Origin: Cercis canadensis
Taxonomy: Eukaryota; Streptophyta; Magnoliopsida; Fabales; Fabaceae
Direction: 5' to 3'
DNA: 64,000 bases
Assembly (NCBI GenBank): GCA_003255065.1
Contig: QAOA01000840.1
Span: 124,001-188,000 of the forward strand
Shown here one piece after another: positions 11,466 to 23,157 of this stretch. Each line of letters opens with the position of its first letter. Position 1 is the first letter of the stretch. The translations under genes and the position numbers were made by a program. Below the pieces are notes generated by a model. That model was not told where the DNA came from. It was given only the letters and a program-made list of their open reading frames with translations, and made no database searches.

Positions 11466-14364
11466 TTATGGTTGATCTTGTCTTCTGTTTGGACAGCTAC
11501 ACCGGTTATGTCCTTCCATGCGACACAGCCCGCATCATAATGCACTCCGTGAGCTTTTGCCACAATCCATCTCGTTACGTATGCGAGTTGACTTGGGTCT
11601 GCCTTTGGCTCGTAGTTTCGAGGGGTTAGGGATGATCGTCAACCCCTGTATCGTTGGCCATTCTGGTTGTCCACCAATTGGTGTAAACTTGCCACCCTAC
11701 GCATTAACTAAGTTTTGTGTCAAATATACTTGATTCACGTAACCTTATGCATCGACTCTAATAGAAGCACAAGCGGCAATCGCGTGTGAACAAGGAATAT
11801 AAAGTGCTTGGAATCGACCACACCCGCACCATTTATCTCTTAAGTTTAGGGGAAAAATTCGCCCGCTTGCCCTTCCGCTCAAGTCAAATGTCTCCTCTAC
11901 TTCAAAAGATCCAGTATCTCTATCAGATAAACTTATTCGATGTGAAGAAGCATACTGGCCATTGTCTCGCATCTTCTGATCTGCATCATCTATTCACATT
12001 TGTCTACTCGCTAACCTTGCTTGAGTCATTTCTCGTCTTTCAATAAAAATATGGTTCATTCAGTAATATGTAGCTCTTACAAGGGCTGTGATAGGCATAC
12101 TACGAACCCCCTTCAATGTGCCGTTCACATTTTCAGCCAGATTGGTTGTCATTAAGCCAAACCATCTCCCATTAGTATCACCATGTTGCGTCCATTTCTT
12201 AGGATCAATATCGCTTATATACTTCCATGCACGCTCATCGGAACAGACGATTTTGATGTCTGTCATTAAGTCGTTTAACTTCTTAGACTCAAACTGAACA
12301 CATGTGAAAGACATTTAAAAAAATTCAACCTGAAGAAAGACTTTGTATAATATTTAATTTAGTAGACAAACTAAGATTCTCACCAGCTTTGTAGATTTGA
12401 TGTTTCACGTCAATATTCTTGAAAGCATTGTTCCAATTGCTCACCACGTGACGCAAACAAAAAAAAAATGATGTCCCAATGGTGGACGCCAACCAACTTG
12501 CTCATCTTCAATTGCAGCTAAGATGCTAACATGACGGTCTGAGATTAAAGCCAGATTTGTAATGTTCCCAACTACGTACTGTCTGACATGGGTTAAAAAC
12601 CATGACCATGCATCTTTTGTCTCACCTTCTACAATTGCATAAGCTAAAGGTAATGGTGACCTACTGCCATCTTGTGTGGTGGCGATGAGTAGAGTTCCAC
12701 NCAACTTGCTCATCTTCAATTGCAGCTAAGATGCTAACATGACAGTCTGAGATTAAAGCCAGATTTGTAATGTTCCCAACTACGTACTGTCTGACATGGG
12801 TTAAAAACCATGACCATGCATCTTTTGTCTCACCTTCTACAATTGCATAAGCTAAAGGTAATGGTGACCTACTGCCATCTTGTGTGGTGGCGATGAGTAG
12901 AGTTCCACTATATTTTCTGTACAGAAAAGTTCCATCAATCTGGACAACTGGCTTGCAGAATTTAAATGCATCAATGCATGGCTTGAATGCCCAGAAGACA
13001 CGCTTAAATCTCTTTAACGTAGGGTCATTGGATGGCTTACCCATCCATCGGTCATCCAGACACCATTGAACCACCGTTCCTAGTGCATGCATTTGGAGTG
13101 CGGCCATCCACCTAGGCAATAAATCATAACTTTGCTTCCAATCACCATACACAGTAGCGATCACTCTTTCCTTTGCTTTCCATGCTTTTCTGTATGATAT
13201 TTGATATGAGTATATGCCTTTTATGCGCTCCTGTATCATTTTTATAGGCACACCAATATTCTCTTGAACCATTCCAGTAATGGCTGCTGCAATCACCTGA
13301 ATGTCTAGTTTGTCATGATCCTGTGACAGGATTGCATTTGTGCAAGTATGAGACCCATTATACTTTCTAATCTCCCATACTTTGCTCCTAGTATGTAAGC
13401 ATGTCTGAAGTCTCCAATGACATCCATCAGCATTGTTTGAACATATCAAACTCAATTTATTCGGTTTGGACTCCTTCACATGAAAATGTTGGTTCGCATG
13501 AAGAGAGTATTGTTTTATAGCTAATTGGAGATCATCTTTTGTTTTGAATATCTGCCCGATCTTGAATTCATCCCCTCTCTGCCATTGACTGTACCCTATT
13601 ACTTGGTCATCATCGTCAACTATCTGCATTGCTCCCCAATCAATGTTTCCCTAATGCGATGCAAGTATCGCCTGTATTGGTGCAACATGTTCCACCCTTG
13701 CAGCTATTGGGTCTTGCCTCAATGCCTCCACATTAAGATCTGGAACGTCTTCCCCTGCCTCATCACCACTTGATTCTCCACTGTCTGATCTGTAATCAGC
13801 ATCTTCATCATCACTACTATCAATTAGAGGATCACATGGTGAATTACCCCGACTAATATTTTCTTGCTCACCTCCACGTTGGCTTAATCTAACTTCATTC
13901 ACTTCAATGTCACCACCTCGAACATCTGAACTTAGCCAAGGGTCACTATTTTCATAGCGATAGCCTCCTTCTACCATATGCGTTTGACTAGAAGTACCCA
14001 AACCATAATGAATTGCATGTGAACCAACTTCCGGTTGATAACAAGACTCGACTTCTATTCCCATTTGACTATAAGGATGATTCAAACAAGGAAATGAACT
14101 TGGGCCAATTACAACAGTTTCAGCTTGGCCTCCATCTCCACCAACATTCATGCTCGTAATGTCCACATATATCTCAATTGGACCCAAAGTAGAATGTTTG
14201 GCATTACTCTCATACATCATCTCAACATCTCCATCAGATCCCAATTCAAATGCAAGATAAAATAATGGATTAACTGAAACTGGGAATCTATAAATTATCT
14301 TCTCAACTATTTGATTTGCTTCAAGTCTCATCTTACTGTGGATATGAAACTTTAATCTATCCAC
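11466..14364 (-). pseudogene. MuDR/MULE transposase (MURA-like), decayed
   Basis: Reading from 14364 down: an acidic N-terminal region, the MuDR N-terminal domain (IGQIFKTKDDLQLAIKQYSL, about 13560-13500, with the C...C...H pattern of ADGCHWRL and GSHTC), then the MULE DDE domain (PVVQIDGTFLYRKYSGTLL, first Asp near 12935; LISDCH with the second Asp; GWRPP). After FCLRHVVSNWN an intron lies at about 12300-12384, followed by KWTQHGDTNGRWFG and MTTNLAENVNGTLKG, a SWIM zinc finger (CGCGRFQALYIPCSH, near 11770-11815) and a CCHC knuckle (CGLCRMEGHNRCSC, near 11490). It would cut and paste the element in the nucleus. Damage: in-frame stops near 13652, 12057, 12020, 11700 and 11525 and a frame change in a T/A-run near 12468. 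Part of the DDE domain is doubled by an assembly artefact. Confidence 0.9.
12494..12908. other. Assembly junction: 207-bp duplication around N (12701) in the transposase
   Basis: 12494-12700 is repeated at 12702-12908 with one visible difference and only N between. It makes the catalytic domain of the transposase appear partly twice; the true gene is probably about 208 bases shorter. Confidence 0.82.
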
Positions 14365-15184
14365 AAGTGTTCTTCAAGTTTAACCCATAGATTGAAGCTC
14401 CCTTACACATTACACCTTGGGGTCTATTATATATTCGACCATTATGGTGTATTAATATGTGCATCTTCTTCCTAAAATATTTGTTTCAGTCACAATTAGT
14501 TTATAAATATTATTGCATTTTTATACTAACAAAATTTCTATCAATAATTATACGTAATAATATCACAACTACTCTATAAATAATATCACATCTGCTCTAT
14601 AAATAATATCACATCTTTATACTAACTAAATTTCTATCAATAACTATATGTAATAATATCACAACTACTCTATAAATAATTGCACATCTTTATACTTATA
14701 AAATTTAAGTCAATTAACATACACAATTATCATTTTTAATGACAACTAAACTATAATTTTAATTTAATCAATAAATAATTATTATTAAAAAAATTCTACT
14801 AATATTTAATACTCTAACATTAAATATATATTACAGTTAAAAAATATCTAAAAGTAAGAATATAAAACATAAATACCTTTAGAAGTTCAAATTTCTTGAA
14901 AATTTTCACAGCACTCCCAAGCTTCACGTTAATCTCTCGCACCAACTTTCAGCTTTGACACAAATTTTGTGATAAGAAATTGTTCAGGAGCTGGTATTTA
15001 TAGACCCCTTCACGCTTTAGCAGCATTCTTTCACGTTTTTCCATGTATAGCGTAAATAATTTCAAGATGCTCCGGCAGACATTTTAAACCAAACTAGAAA
15101 ATCATATTCAGTTGAAACACACTTTACTCCAAGGAAGGAACACGCTTTAACCTCTTCGATGAACATGCCTTAACCAAATAAGCC
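14365..15184. other. AT-rich 5' flank of the transposase gene
   Basis: Lies between the transposase start and the right repeat arm. It contains imperfect tandem units of ACTCTATAAATAATATCACA (about 14570-14690), each with a TATAAAT word that could act as a TATA box for the leftward gene. No coding region. Confidence 0.5.
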
Positions 15185-15500
15185 ACGATTTTAGGACAAA
15201 GGGGGTCACGGTTTTCCCTATTATTTAGATCACGTCTTTGTTCAAAAACGTGACTTCAAATAGGTAAAAACGTGACTCAAATAGGAGCAAAACCGTGACT
15301 TGAATTGCACCAAAAGCGTGACCACAAATGCACCAAAACCGTGACTACATATGAAGCAAAAAACCATGACCTTAGGAGGACAAAAACCATGCCAAACCAT
15401 GACCAAAAAAACAAAAAACTATGATTGAAAATACATGCCAAATCGTGACAAAAAAGGGAGGAAAACCGTGACCTCAAACCTCCAAAATCGTGACTTGAAT
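15185..15500 (-). repeat. Array of GTCACGGTTTT-type repeats, right arm
   Basis: The inverted counterpart of the left array: AAAACCGTGAC and variants recur about every 20-30 bases. The inner part (15185-15365) is not collinear with the left array, so the two arms share the motif but have expanded or changed independently. Confidence 0.85.
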
Positions 15501-15713
15501 TGCAAGAATTTTGAGTGAACAGTGATCACGCTTTGGTGAAAAATTTTCTAAACCGTGTTCAGTTCATTCACGGTTTTGACACTCAAAAACGTGATCAACT
15601 CAAATTCAAATATTATTAAAAAAATTAAAACTGCCCCTTTTAGGTAAATACTTTCCAATGTACACCATTTAGGTAAATAATTTGTCCACTTGTATTATTT
15701 TGGTCAAATTGCC
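15366..15713 (-). repeat. MULE right terminal inverted repeat, about 348 bp
   Basis: Reverse complement of the left TIR at 5650-6020, beginning (inward reading) GGCAATTTGACCAAAATAAT. Differences from the left copy are scattered substitutions and one repeat-unit indel. Confidence 0.9.
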
Positions 15714-15722
15714 ATAGCTTGA
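15714..15722. repeat. MULE right target-site duplication (9 bp)
   Basis: ATAGCTTGA directly follows the right TIR and matches 5641-5649 exactly. Confidence 0.92.
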
Positions 15723-15751
15723 ATTCTACATAGTCGAGCTAGTTGCTAAAA

Positions 15752-17192
15752 TGTTTGCTTACAAAAAATATATATACTGAATACGATTAGTGGGTGTTGA
15801 GTGGGTTTTATATGCACTATTTAGGTATCTTTTATTTAACTATTTGGTTGTTTATTGAGATTTATTACCATCTAATGGGTTGTTTGTGTTAATTTGTAGG
15901 TTTAAATGGAAATTTATGGGTTTCATGTCTTGAAGTAAGGAAATGGAAATTTGGGAGTTGGGACAGAAAGCAAGGGATGTTGCCCTCGAAAACAAGAGCT
16001 GCTGCCCCTGTAGCATCAAAATAAAAAGCACCTAACAGAGCTCAAGAGCTGCTGTGCTTGGAAAGCAAAGCAGCAGCGCCCGTGACAAGTTTTACAGCCC
16101 TCCAACCAGAGACCAAGAGCTGCTGCACTTGAAAATAAGAGCCGCAGCACCCAAGGCTTGTGTCTTAACCATTCTAACCCGAGAGCAAGCGCCGCAGCAC
16201 CGGTTCGTGAAAATTTTGGTACTTTCTACAAAGAGCAAGGGCTGTTGTGCTCAAACTCAACAGCTGTAGCGCTTGAGCGAGAATTCTTAAAAATGTGACA
16301 TTATTTCATAGTTTTTTGAGGGCTTTTATTGAGGAGTATAAATAAATAGGGTATTTTGATATGGACATCTTGGAGAGCAAAACGGAGGCAAAACAAGGAT
16401 TGAAGATGAGATTTGTGCAGCTAATTTGGACTTCATCACAGAGTTTCATCCTTCTGCTCTCTCAATTATGACTAGATTTTGCTTTACCATGTTCTTACCT
16501 TCTGCTATGAACTAATTTCCTTTCTAGGGCTGTGATGTAGCCTAATTAGGAACAATTGTAGTTTCTTATGAAATCAATTCAAAGTTTATCTTTTTAATTT
16601 GAGTATTCATCCCTATGCTTCATGCTTCTAATTATTTGGCCAATAATTAGATAATTAGTTAATCACAATGAGATCGAAAGGAGACCTGTGTGTTTAGTTC
16701 TTTGGAGTAATTATCATGGGTTGCATGTAGGATAGGAATATACCTCCATGACTCATGTAATAAACTAAAAGATCCATAGAACCTAATGAATTCATAATTA
16801 TTATAACTCGTATAGGAATATACTGGGTTAGTAATTAGGGATATTTACACTAGACCTTGGGAAATGGTAGTGAATGAATTCGGGAATCTTGATTAGCAAT
16901 TAGGAAGATAAATTGATTTTAATGGCATAAGGAACGAAAACTAGGATTAATTATGGTGAAATTGGAACCCTAGGTTTTTCTCTCTTGATAAATTCGTCAT
17001 TTTACTGGTTTAGCTTATTTTTAGTCCATTTAAAGTTCAATCTTGAAATTCTCATAACTCATTGATTGGATAAAACTGAGATTAATTCAATTTCAGTAAT
17101 TGATAACATTAGTCCTCGTGGGGATGATAAATAACTCTCATTTTATTACTTGGAATTGATAACGTACACTTACGTTAGGATTTTTCATAACA
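15752..17192 (+). repeat. 5' LTR of the outer Athila-like element
   Basis: It ends in CATAACA just before the primer-binding site. Its end sequence is clearly related to the separate minus-strand LTR at 50785-52006 (shared TCCAAGTAATAA and CCCACGAGGACTAATG, in reverse). A GC-rich stretch at 15975-16280 carries repeated GAGCTGCTGC and GCAGCACC words in an otherwise AT-rich LTR. Start uncertain by tens of bases. Confidence 0.7.
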
Positions 17193-17198
17193 AGTTTT

Positions 17199-17215
17199 TG
17201 GCGCCGTTGCCGGGG
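17199..17215 (+). other. Primer-binding site, tRNA-Asp
   Basis: TGGCGCCGTTGCCGGGG is complementary to the 3' end of plant tRNA-Asp, used by Athila/Tat-type elements; it lies seven bases after the LTR end. Confidence 0.85.
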
Positions 17216-17425
17216 ACTAATTGGTTATTAATATCGATACTAAGTAATCTCTTTTTTAGTCTAATCATTTATTTGTTAAAGATTTATTTAATTATTTTAT
17301 TTTCTGATACTTTCAGGAGTTTTCTTGTTGATGTATGAGAAAATCTGGAAGCAACTCCCTACCCCCATTTGATTCTGAGATAGAGAAGACTTGTCGAAAG
17401 AATAGAAAGGAGAGACGAGTGTCTA

Positions 17426-18816
17426 TGTTACGTAAAAAGTGAACGCAAGTGCACATGCCATAATCAAATAATAAAGAAGTGAGATAAATTATCGTCCCAC
17501 GGAGACTATGGCTACTAAGTACCAAAATTATACGCATTCTAATTTTATCTAGACAATTGATAGGTGAATTATTATGATAATTAAATGGAAAACTGTTAAA
17601 CAACGAACAGTCACTTATAAAATGAGTAAAAATATGGTGAGAAAGTATCTAGGATGTCGATTTCACCGTAGCTAGTCCGGATCTTTATTCCTAATTCATT
17701 AATCAACAACAATCTCTCTAATTGCTAGTCAAGAACCCTAAGTTATTTATTAGCCTTTCCAAAGGTCAAACAAATATATTCTGAAACTATGAATCCACTA
17801 TATTCCTATGTGAATTACGAATAATTTCAGAATTCAATTCGTTCTATGGTTCTTTTTAATGGCTACATAAACCATAACGGTATATTCCTATGCCTTATAT
17901 AATTTATGTTCTTAATCCCTATGGTCCTCAATCACAACTAACTTCCCAGTATTATTGTAATCACCTGCCCATCTAAATTGATGGCCAGTCAAATAGAAGC
18001 ATTAAGTATGAAGATCAAGAAGTCAATTTAAGAAGAAGGTCCTTTGATTAATTCATTAGAAATTACAATCCATCCTAAGCTAGGCTACATCTCCACCCTA
18101 GATGGTGGAATTAGTTCATGATAATTGCAGAAAATAACATTACACACAAATTAGACATCAGTAACAAAAGAGAGATGAAGAATTGAACTATGGGATGAGA
18201 CAATTCGATGTCGAAAGTCTCGATCTTCAAGCTTGAATCCTCGTCTGATCTTGCCTCTTCTCTAAAAAGTGTAGAACCCTAATTTAGACTTTAAGAGTCC
18301 TATTTATAGGTCCTAGGAAATTTGGGAGAAAAAGGAATTAAAATAAAATAGGAGTCCTAGTGAAATTAGGAAGCCTAGAAGTCAAATCACGAATTGACCA
18401 TCGGGGGCTGCAGCCTTGGGTTTGGGTGCTATGGCGCCCTAGTTCTTTGCCTGGAGGGTGTTGCGGCCTCCTGATAGGGGGCTGCAACCTCCGAGTTTCT
18501 GTCTGAAGGGGGCTGCAGTGTCCAGATTGGTGGCTGCAACGCCTTAGCTTCTGTCTGTTCTTTGGTTTTCTTCGCAAATAGGGGGCTGCGGCGCCCAAAG
18601 TGGAGGCTGTGGCGCCCAAGTTGCTGTCTTCATTCTAAATTTGCCAAAACTTGCTCTTTTTGACACTGAAAAACACCAAAGTGACTTCCAAAGACTTTTA
18701 ATATAAAATCCTATAAAAGAAACAATAATTCATAAGAATCAAACTCAAAATACCCTAGAACAAACAATTAACAAGCTAGATAAATACAGGATAAGTGGTA
18801 TAAAACTGACTTATCA
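17426..18816 (-). repeat. 3' LTR of nested Athila-like element
   Basis: Matches 23158-24555. A GC-rich block at about 18400-18630 has repeated GGGGGCTGCRGYGCCC-like words. A TATAAATAGG on the complementary strand near 18300 could be its TATA box (TCCTATTTATAGG on +). Confidence 0.9.
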
Positions 18817-20754
18817 AATACCCTCAAACTTGAGATTTGCTAGTCCTCGAGCAAAATAAAAAATTAAACTAACAAAGTTAACAAAACTAACACACATGAG
18901 TGACAACATAATTCTACTAACCAAATAGGCCTCAAGGATAAAAATTAATCATAGTTCAAGAAAAATTTATCATATCATGAAAGTGTATAAATTAATTCAA
19001 ATGCAAGTTGTAACTCACTAATAATTTTCTTGAGTGTGTGTGTGTAACCCTTCACAAATGACGTCTTGCACTATGAATAAGTTTATACATGTTCACCAAA
19101 GCAATTAGACCTTTAAATAAAGCACATGAGGAACTCCATAGGCTAGCTTTTCATGTCACTCTCCACTAATGTAAGCTAGTCACAACATCAAAGATCAAAA
19201 GGGCTTTTCAAGATTGTAATGAATGGTTAAGGTTAAGGTGAGGTAAAGGATAATAATGAGGTTCATTCACGCATGACACAAAACCAATCTAGGCTTTTGG
19301 AATCTTTCTTCACTAGTTTTCACCCAACTTTTTCACTTTGATTATTTTCCTCTTTTTTACTTGATTGTGCTTCTCTTCATTCTTTCTTTTCTTTGAATGT
19401 TTGACTTCACCCCTAAACTTATTCTCTTTTAATGATCAAAAGGTTGTATCAATTTTTTTTTTCTTTTTCGAGTCAAGAAGCAGTAATCTAGATTTTTTTT
19501 TTTTTCAAAGCTCAACACTCCTCCCATCCACCCTCATTTATCCATATGCTCTCAATACTTTTCCTAAACTGATAATGTGCCATGAATGCAAGGTTAGGAA
19601 AGTTATTCAAGGGTTAGTTTAAGGTAGAGGTGACAAAAAAAAGGTTACATGTAGGCTCAATTGGGGTGACTAAGGATAGAAATAATGCAAGGGTTGGCTT
19701 GAAATGCTCAAACTATCCAAACAAAGCCTAAATCATCTCCCTAAAGTTGCATAGCCTAGGATTTCACCTCAAGCGGCATTCAAACTAGTTCTAGAGCCCT
19801 TTGAGATCATATATGTACTAAGCATGCCTAAACCTTTTTCAAATCAAGCAAAGAGTACAAATGCTTAGGGTTATGTGCTCAATATGTCAAGGAAATACAA
19901 GATAAGTAAAAACTAGCACAAGAATGAAGCACACACACAAACATAACATGCAGCATTCTCCAAGAGCTATGAACAATTACAATCTTTTTTTTGCATTGAC
20001 CCTAGGTTTTCAAACTTCATTATCACTCAAAACAACACAAACTATAATTAAAAATCTACTAATTAAACATCCAAATAACAAAAAGAAAGTAAAGACAAAA
20101 CAAAAGGAAGAACTTCAACATATTCCACCCCCAAACTTAAGACTAACATTGTCCTCAATGTTAAACAAATTAAAAGACAAAGTATAGAAAACTCCCCTGG
20201 ATAAGAGATCGATCAATGTTCGGTTGGAATGAGAATGAGAATGAATGCTGAAATTTCACACCTGAAATTTAACAAAACTAAAGAAAAGTTAAACTTAACA
20301 CATAACTAAAGACATAAGATAAAGATCTAAGAAATCAATCAAAACCAAATAAAAGGAAGGGTTAAGAAAATGGGTTGCCTCTCAAAAAGCGCTTGTTTTA
20401 TAGTCCTCAGCCTGACTATTTCTAGAATAAATTAACCAGGATCAAAAATGGTAATGGAGGTCTTTTGGAACTTCACTCCACAATCTCTATGAACCTTGGA
20501 TTGTTTACCATTCTCCTTTAATCTCCATATGTCGTTTCCATCTCCAAAGCAATAAGACTTCTTGAGGTACTCCATAAAGATCTTTTTGAAGGAGGGTTTC
20601 TTTTTCTTTTTGTCCTTATCAGACACAACTCGAGGTAAGGAACCCGCACTTGCTTTGTGGAGATTTTCTTATCTTGAAACTCTGAGTCATGTAGCTTTTC
20701 CTTCTTAAACTTCCCCTCAATGCAAGCTTCAATTGGTTTCTGTAAGGAGTTTGC
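18817..20754 (-). other. Long 3' non-coding part of nested element (no polymerase)
   Basis: This is where RT, RNase H and integrase would be expected, but none is visible. It contains TC-rich tracts and the sentence CCCCCAAACTTAAGACTAACATTGTCCTC (in part, near 20130), which resembles the post-polymerase spacer of Athila/Tat elements; a similar sentence occurs near 30190 in another remnant. A short basic frame near 20432-20626 is of unknown meaning. Confidence 0.6.
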
Positions 20755-23025
20755 TTAAGACACTTCTTTAGTACTTCCCTCTATTGTGTCGATTTTGAAG
20801 CACTTATTCTCTTCATCCAGGTGTTTAGTTTCTTTGAAAACTTTGAAGAAGACTTGATCACCTTGAACTCTCAAGGTGAGTTGCCCTTTCTGCACATCAA
20901 TGAGAGCTTTCCCAGTTGCCAAGAATGGATGACCAAGAATAATAGGGATTTCTTGGTCCTCCTCCATGTCTAGCACAACGAAGTCCGCTGGGAAGATGAA
21001 CTTGTCCACTTTCACCAATACATCGTCAAGGATTCCCTTTGGATATTTGACTGATCTATCTGCCAGTGTCAAAGATATGGAGGTTGGTTTAACTTCTCCT
21101 ATACCCAATTTCCTGAAAATAGAAAGAGGCTTAAGGTTAATACTAGCACCAAGATCACAAAGTGCCTTACCAAAAGATAAGTTGCCAATAATGCAAGAAA
21201 TATTAAAACTCCCTGGATCTTTTAGCTTTGGAGGTAACTTTTTCTGGAAGATGGCACTGCACTCTTCAGTAAGTGCGATTGTTTCATAGTCCCCTAATTT
21301 TCTCTTGTTAGTGAGAATCTCCTTCATGAACTTCATATAACTTGGCATTTGTGCCAATGCCTCCGCGAACGGTATGTTTATGTGGAGTTTCTTGAAAACC
21401 TCAAGGAATTTAGAGAACTGTTTGTCCATGTTTTGCTTCTGAAACCGATGTGGAAAAGGAACTCGGGGTTTGTAAGGTGGAGGATTGTCAGGAAATAGTA
21501 TGGACTTAGGTTTATGTTCCTCGACAATCTTGCCCTTCGGTATCTCCCTTGAAGGTACAACAGTCACATTATTATTTTCTATGTCTTTTTCTTCTGCTGT
21601 AGCTTTTATTTTCGGTTCCTCTAATATTTTTCCATCTCTCAGAGTTATTGCATGGACTTGCTCTTTGGGGTTTCTCTCTATATTACTAGGCAAAGACCCT
21701 TGTTCTCTAGATGAGAGCAATTTAGAGATTTGCCCCACCTGCACCTCTAAATTCCGAATAGAAGCCGTTTGATTCTGAAGTGTATTGTCTGTCCTTGTCA
21801 TAAACTGAGTAGTATTCACTGTGAGTTAAGCAAGGGCGTCTTCTAGTGAAATCTTAGGTAGTGTAGAAGTTTGCATATGAGGTTGAAAAGATTGCTGAAA
21901 TCTGGATGGCTTAACCACATTTTGAGAATTCTTCCAAGAGAAATTTGGGTGGTTTCTCCATCCAGATTATAGGTATTAGAATACGGGTTGCCTGGGATGT
22001 CAGAATTCCCCCCACACTGAGCTTCCTCAAAAGATGGAGGTGCTTTGGATGTCACAACTGGGCAATCCGCACTTGAGTGTTCACCATGACATACTTCACA
22101 AGCAGCAATGGTTGAATGAATGACATTAGCTGTAAGAGTGCCCAAGTGCTTTGCAATTGTGTCCATTTTAGCCGTAAGAGCAACAAAGGGGTCTACAACA
22201 TGCAACCCATAAGTCTTCTTAGTTGGAATCCTTTCAGAAGGCCATTGGCGGGCATTATCCGCCATTTGATCAAGCAGTTTAACAGCTTCCTCAGCCGTTT
22301 TCTCCATAAGGGAACCATTTGCAACAACATCAAGTAAAGTTCTAGTGGTGATTCAAACCATTGTAGAAGGTTTGAATTTGTATCCACTCCTATAAGCCAT
22401 GATGTGGGCACTTTCTCATCAACCCCTTGAACCGCTCCCATGCCTCATGCAATACTTCTGTCTCATGTTGAGCAAAAGTGTTGATGTCGTTTCTCATTCT
22501 GGCAGTTCTCACTGGAGGAAAGAATCGTGTCAAGAATTGTGCCGTCATTTGGTCCCAAGTACTAATGGATCCTGATGGAAGGGAGTATAACCAACTCCGT
22601 GCCTCATCCTTCAGTGAGAAAGGGAACAGACGCAATATGAGGGCGTCATCAATAATGCCATTGAACTTGAATGTGTCGCAAATTTCCAGAAATCCCGCCA
22701 AGTGCACATTTGCATCTTCCGTTGCAAAGCCACCAAACTGATTGGCTTGCATCATTTGGATGGCACTGAGCTTGATTTCAAAGGAATTTTCCGCAATGGT
22801 TGGCCTAGAGATCCCTGAGATTTGGACAGGTCCGGTTGGAACTCCGTAATGCTTTAAAGGTCTTCTGGCAACCACTGGTGGTGGTGGTGGTGAGTTTTCT
22901 TCAGCATTCTCCATATTGATCTGAGATGGTTGTGAGGCGTTTCTTCTTTCCTTTCGGTTTCTTCTGCAAGTCTTCTCAATTTCAGAATCTAAAGGGATCA
23001 AATGAGATTGCCCCACACTTTTCAT
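20755..23025 (-). pseudogene. gag and aspartic protease region of nested Athila-like element
   Basis: From the right: gag with NQFGGFATEDANVHLAGFL, LRLFPFSLKDEARSWLYSLP and MTAQFLTRFFPP, a CEVCHGEHSSADCP cysteine cluster (zinc-knuckle-like, near 22080), then a protease region with KDPGSFNISCIIGNLSFGKA, the CDLGASINL active-site motif (DLGAS, near 21160) and LGHPFLATGKALIDVQKGQ. The region is broken with a few breaks. Gag packages the RNA and the protease matures it; nothing recognisable as RT or integrase follows. Confidence 0.85.
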
Positions 23026-23134
23026 ACACTAGAGAGAATTTCCTGAAAAACACAAACACCAATAGATCACAAAGAAAAATAAAATCTAGACTAAGACTAT
23101 AATACCTTAGTATTGATATTATTAGACACACAGT

Positions 23135-23151
23135 CCCCGGCAACGGCACCA
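23135..23151 (-). other. Primer-binding site of nested element, tRNA-Asp
   Basis: On the minus strand the sequence is TGGTGCCGTTGCCGGGG, one base different from the tRNA-Asp complement seen at 17199. Confidence 0.85.
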
Positions 23152-23157
23152 AAAACT

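Larger units (their letters stand above)
5650..15713 (-). mobile_element. 10-kb Mutator-like element (MULE) with long TIRs and a PMD gene
   Basis: Both ends carry the same sequence in inverted orientation starting GGCAATTTGACC; the first 84 or so bases of the two TIRs are identical. The element is flanked by a perfect 9-bp direct repeat ATAGCTTGA (5641-5649 and 15714-15722), the diagnostic Mutator target-site duplication size. Inside are two convergent genes: a plant-mobile-domain gene on + (6456-11036) and a MuDR/MULE transposase on - (11466-14364). Both have stop codons, so this copy should not be autonomous, but TIRs and TSD look recent: by eye the TIRs differ at about 10 of 240 compared positions. 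Strand is given for the transposase. PMD-carrying MULEs are known in angiosperms, so this is probably a lineage member rather than a one-off capture. Confidence 0.93.

Noticed and set aside
12088-13773. Plus-strand frames opposite the MULE transposase
   Set aside because: Antisense shadows; the minus strand has the recognisable transposase domains.
18338-18619. 93-codon Arg/Gln-rich frame in the nested LTR
   Set aside because: Arises from the GC-rich repeat block of the LTR, with no known domain.
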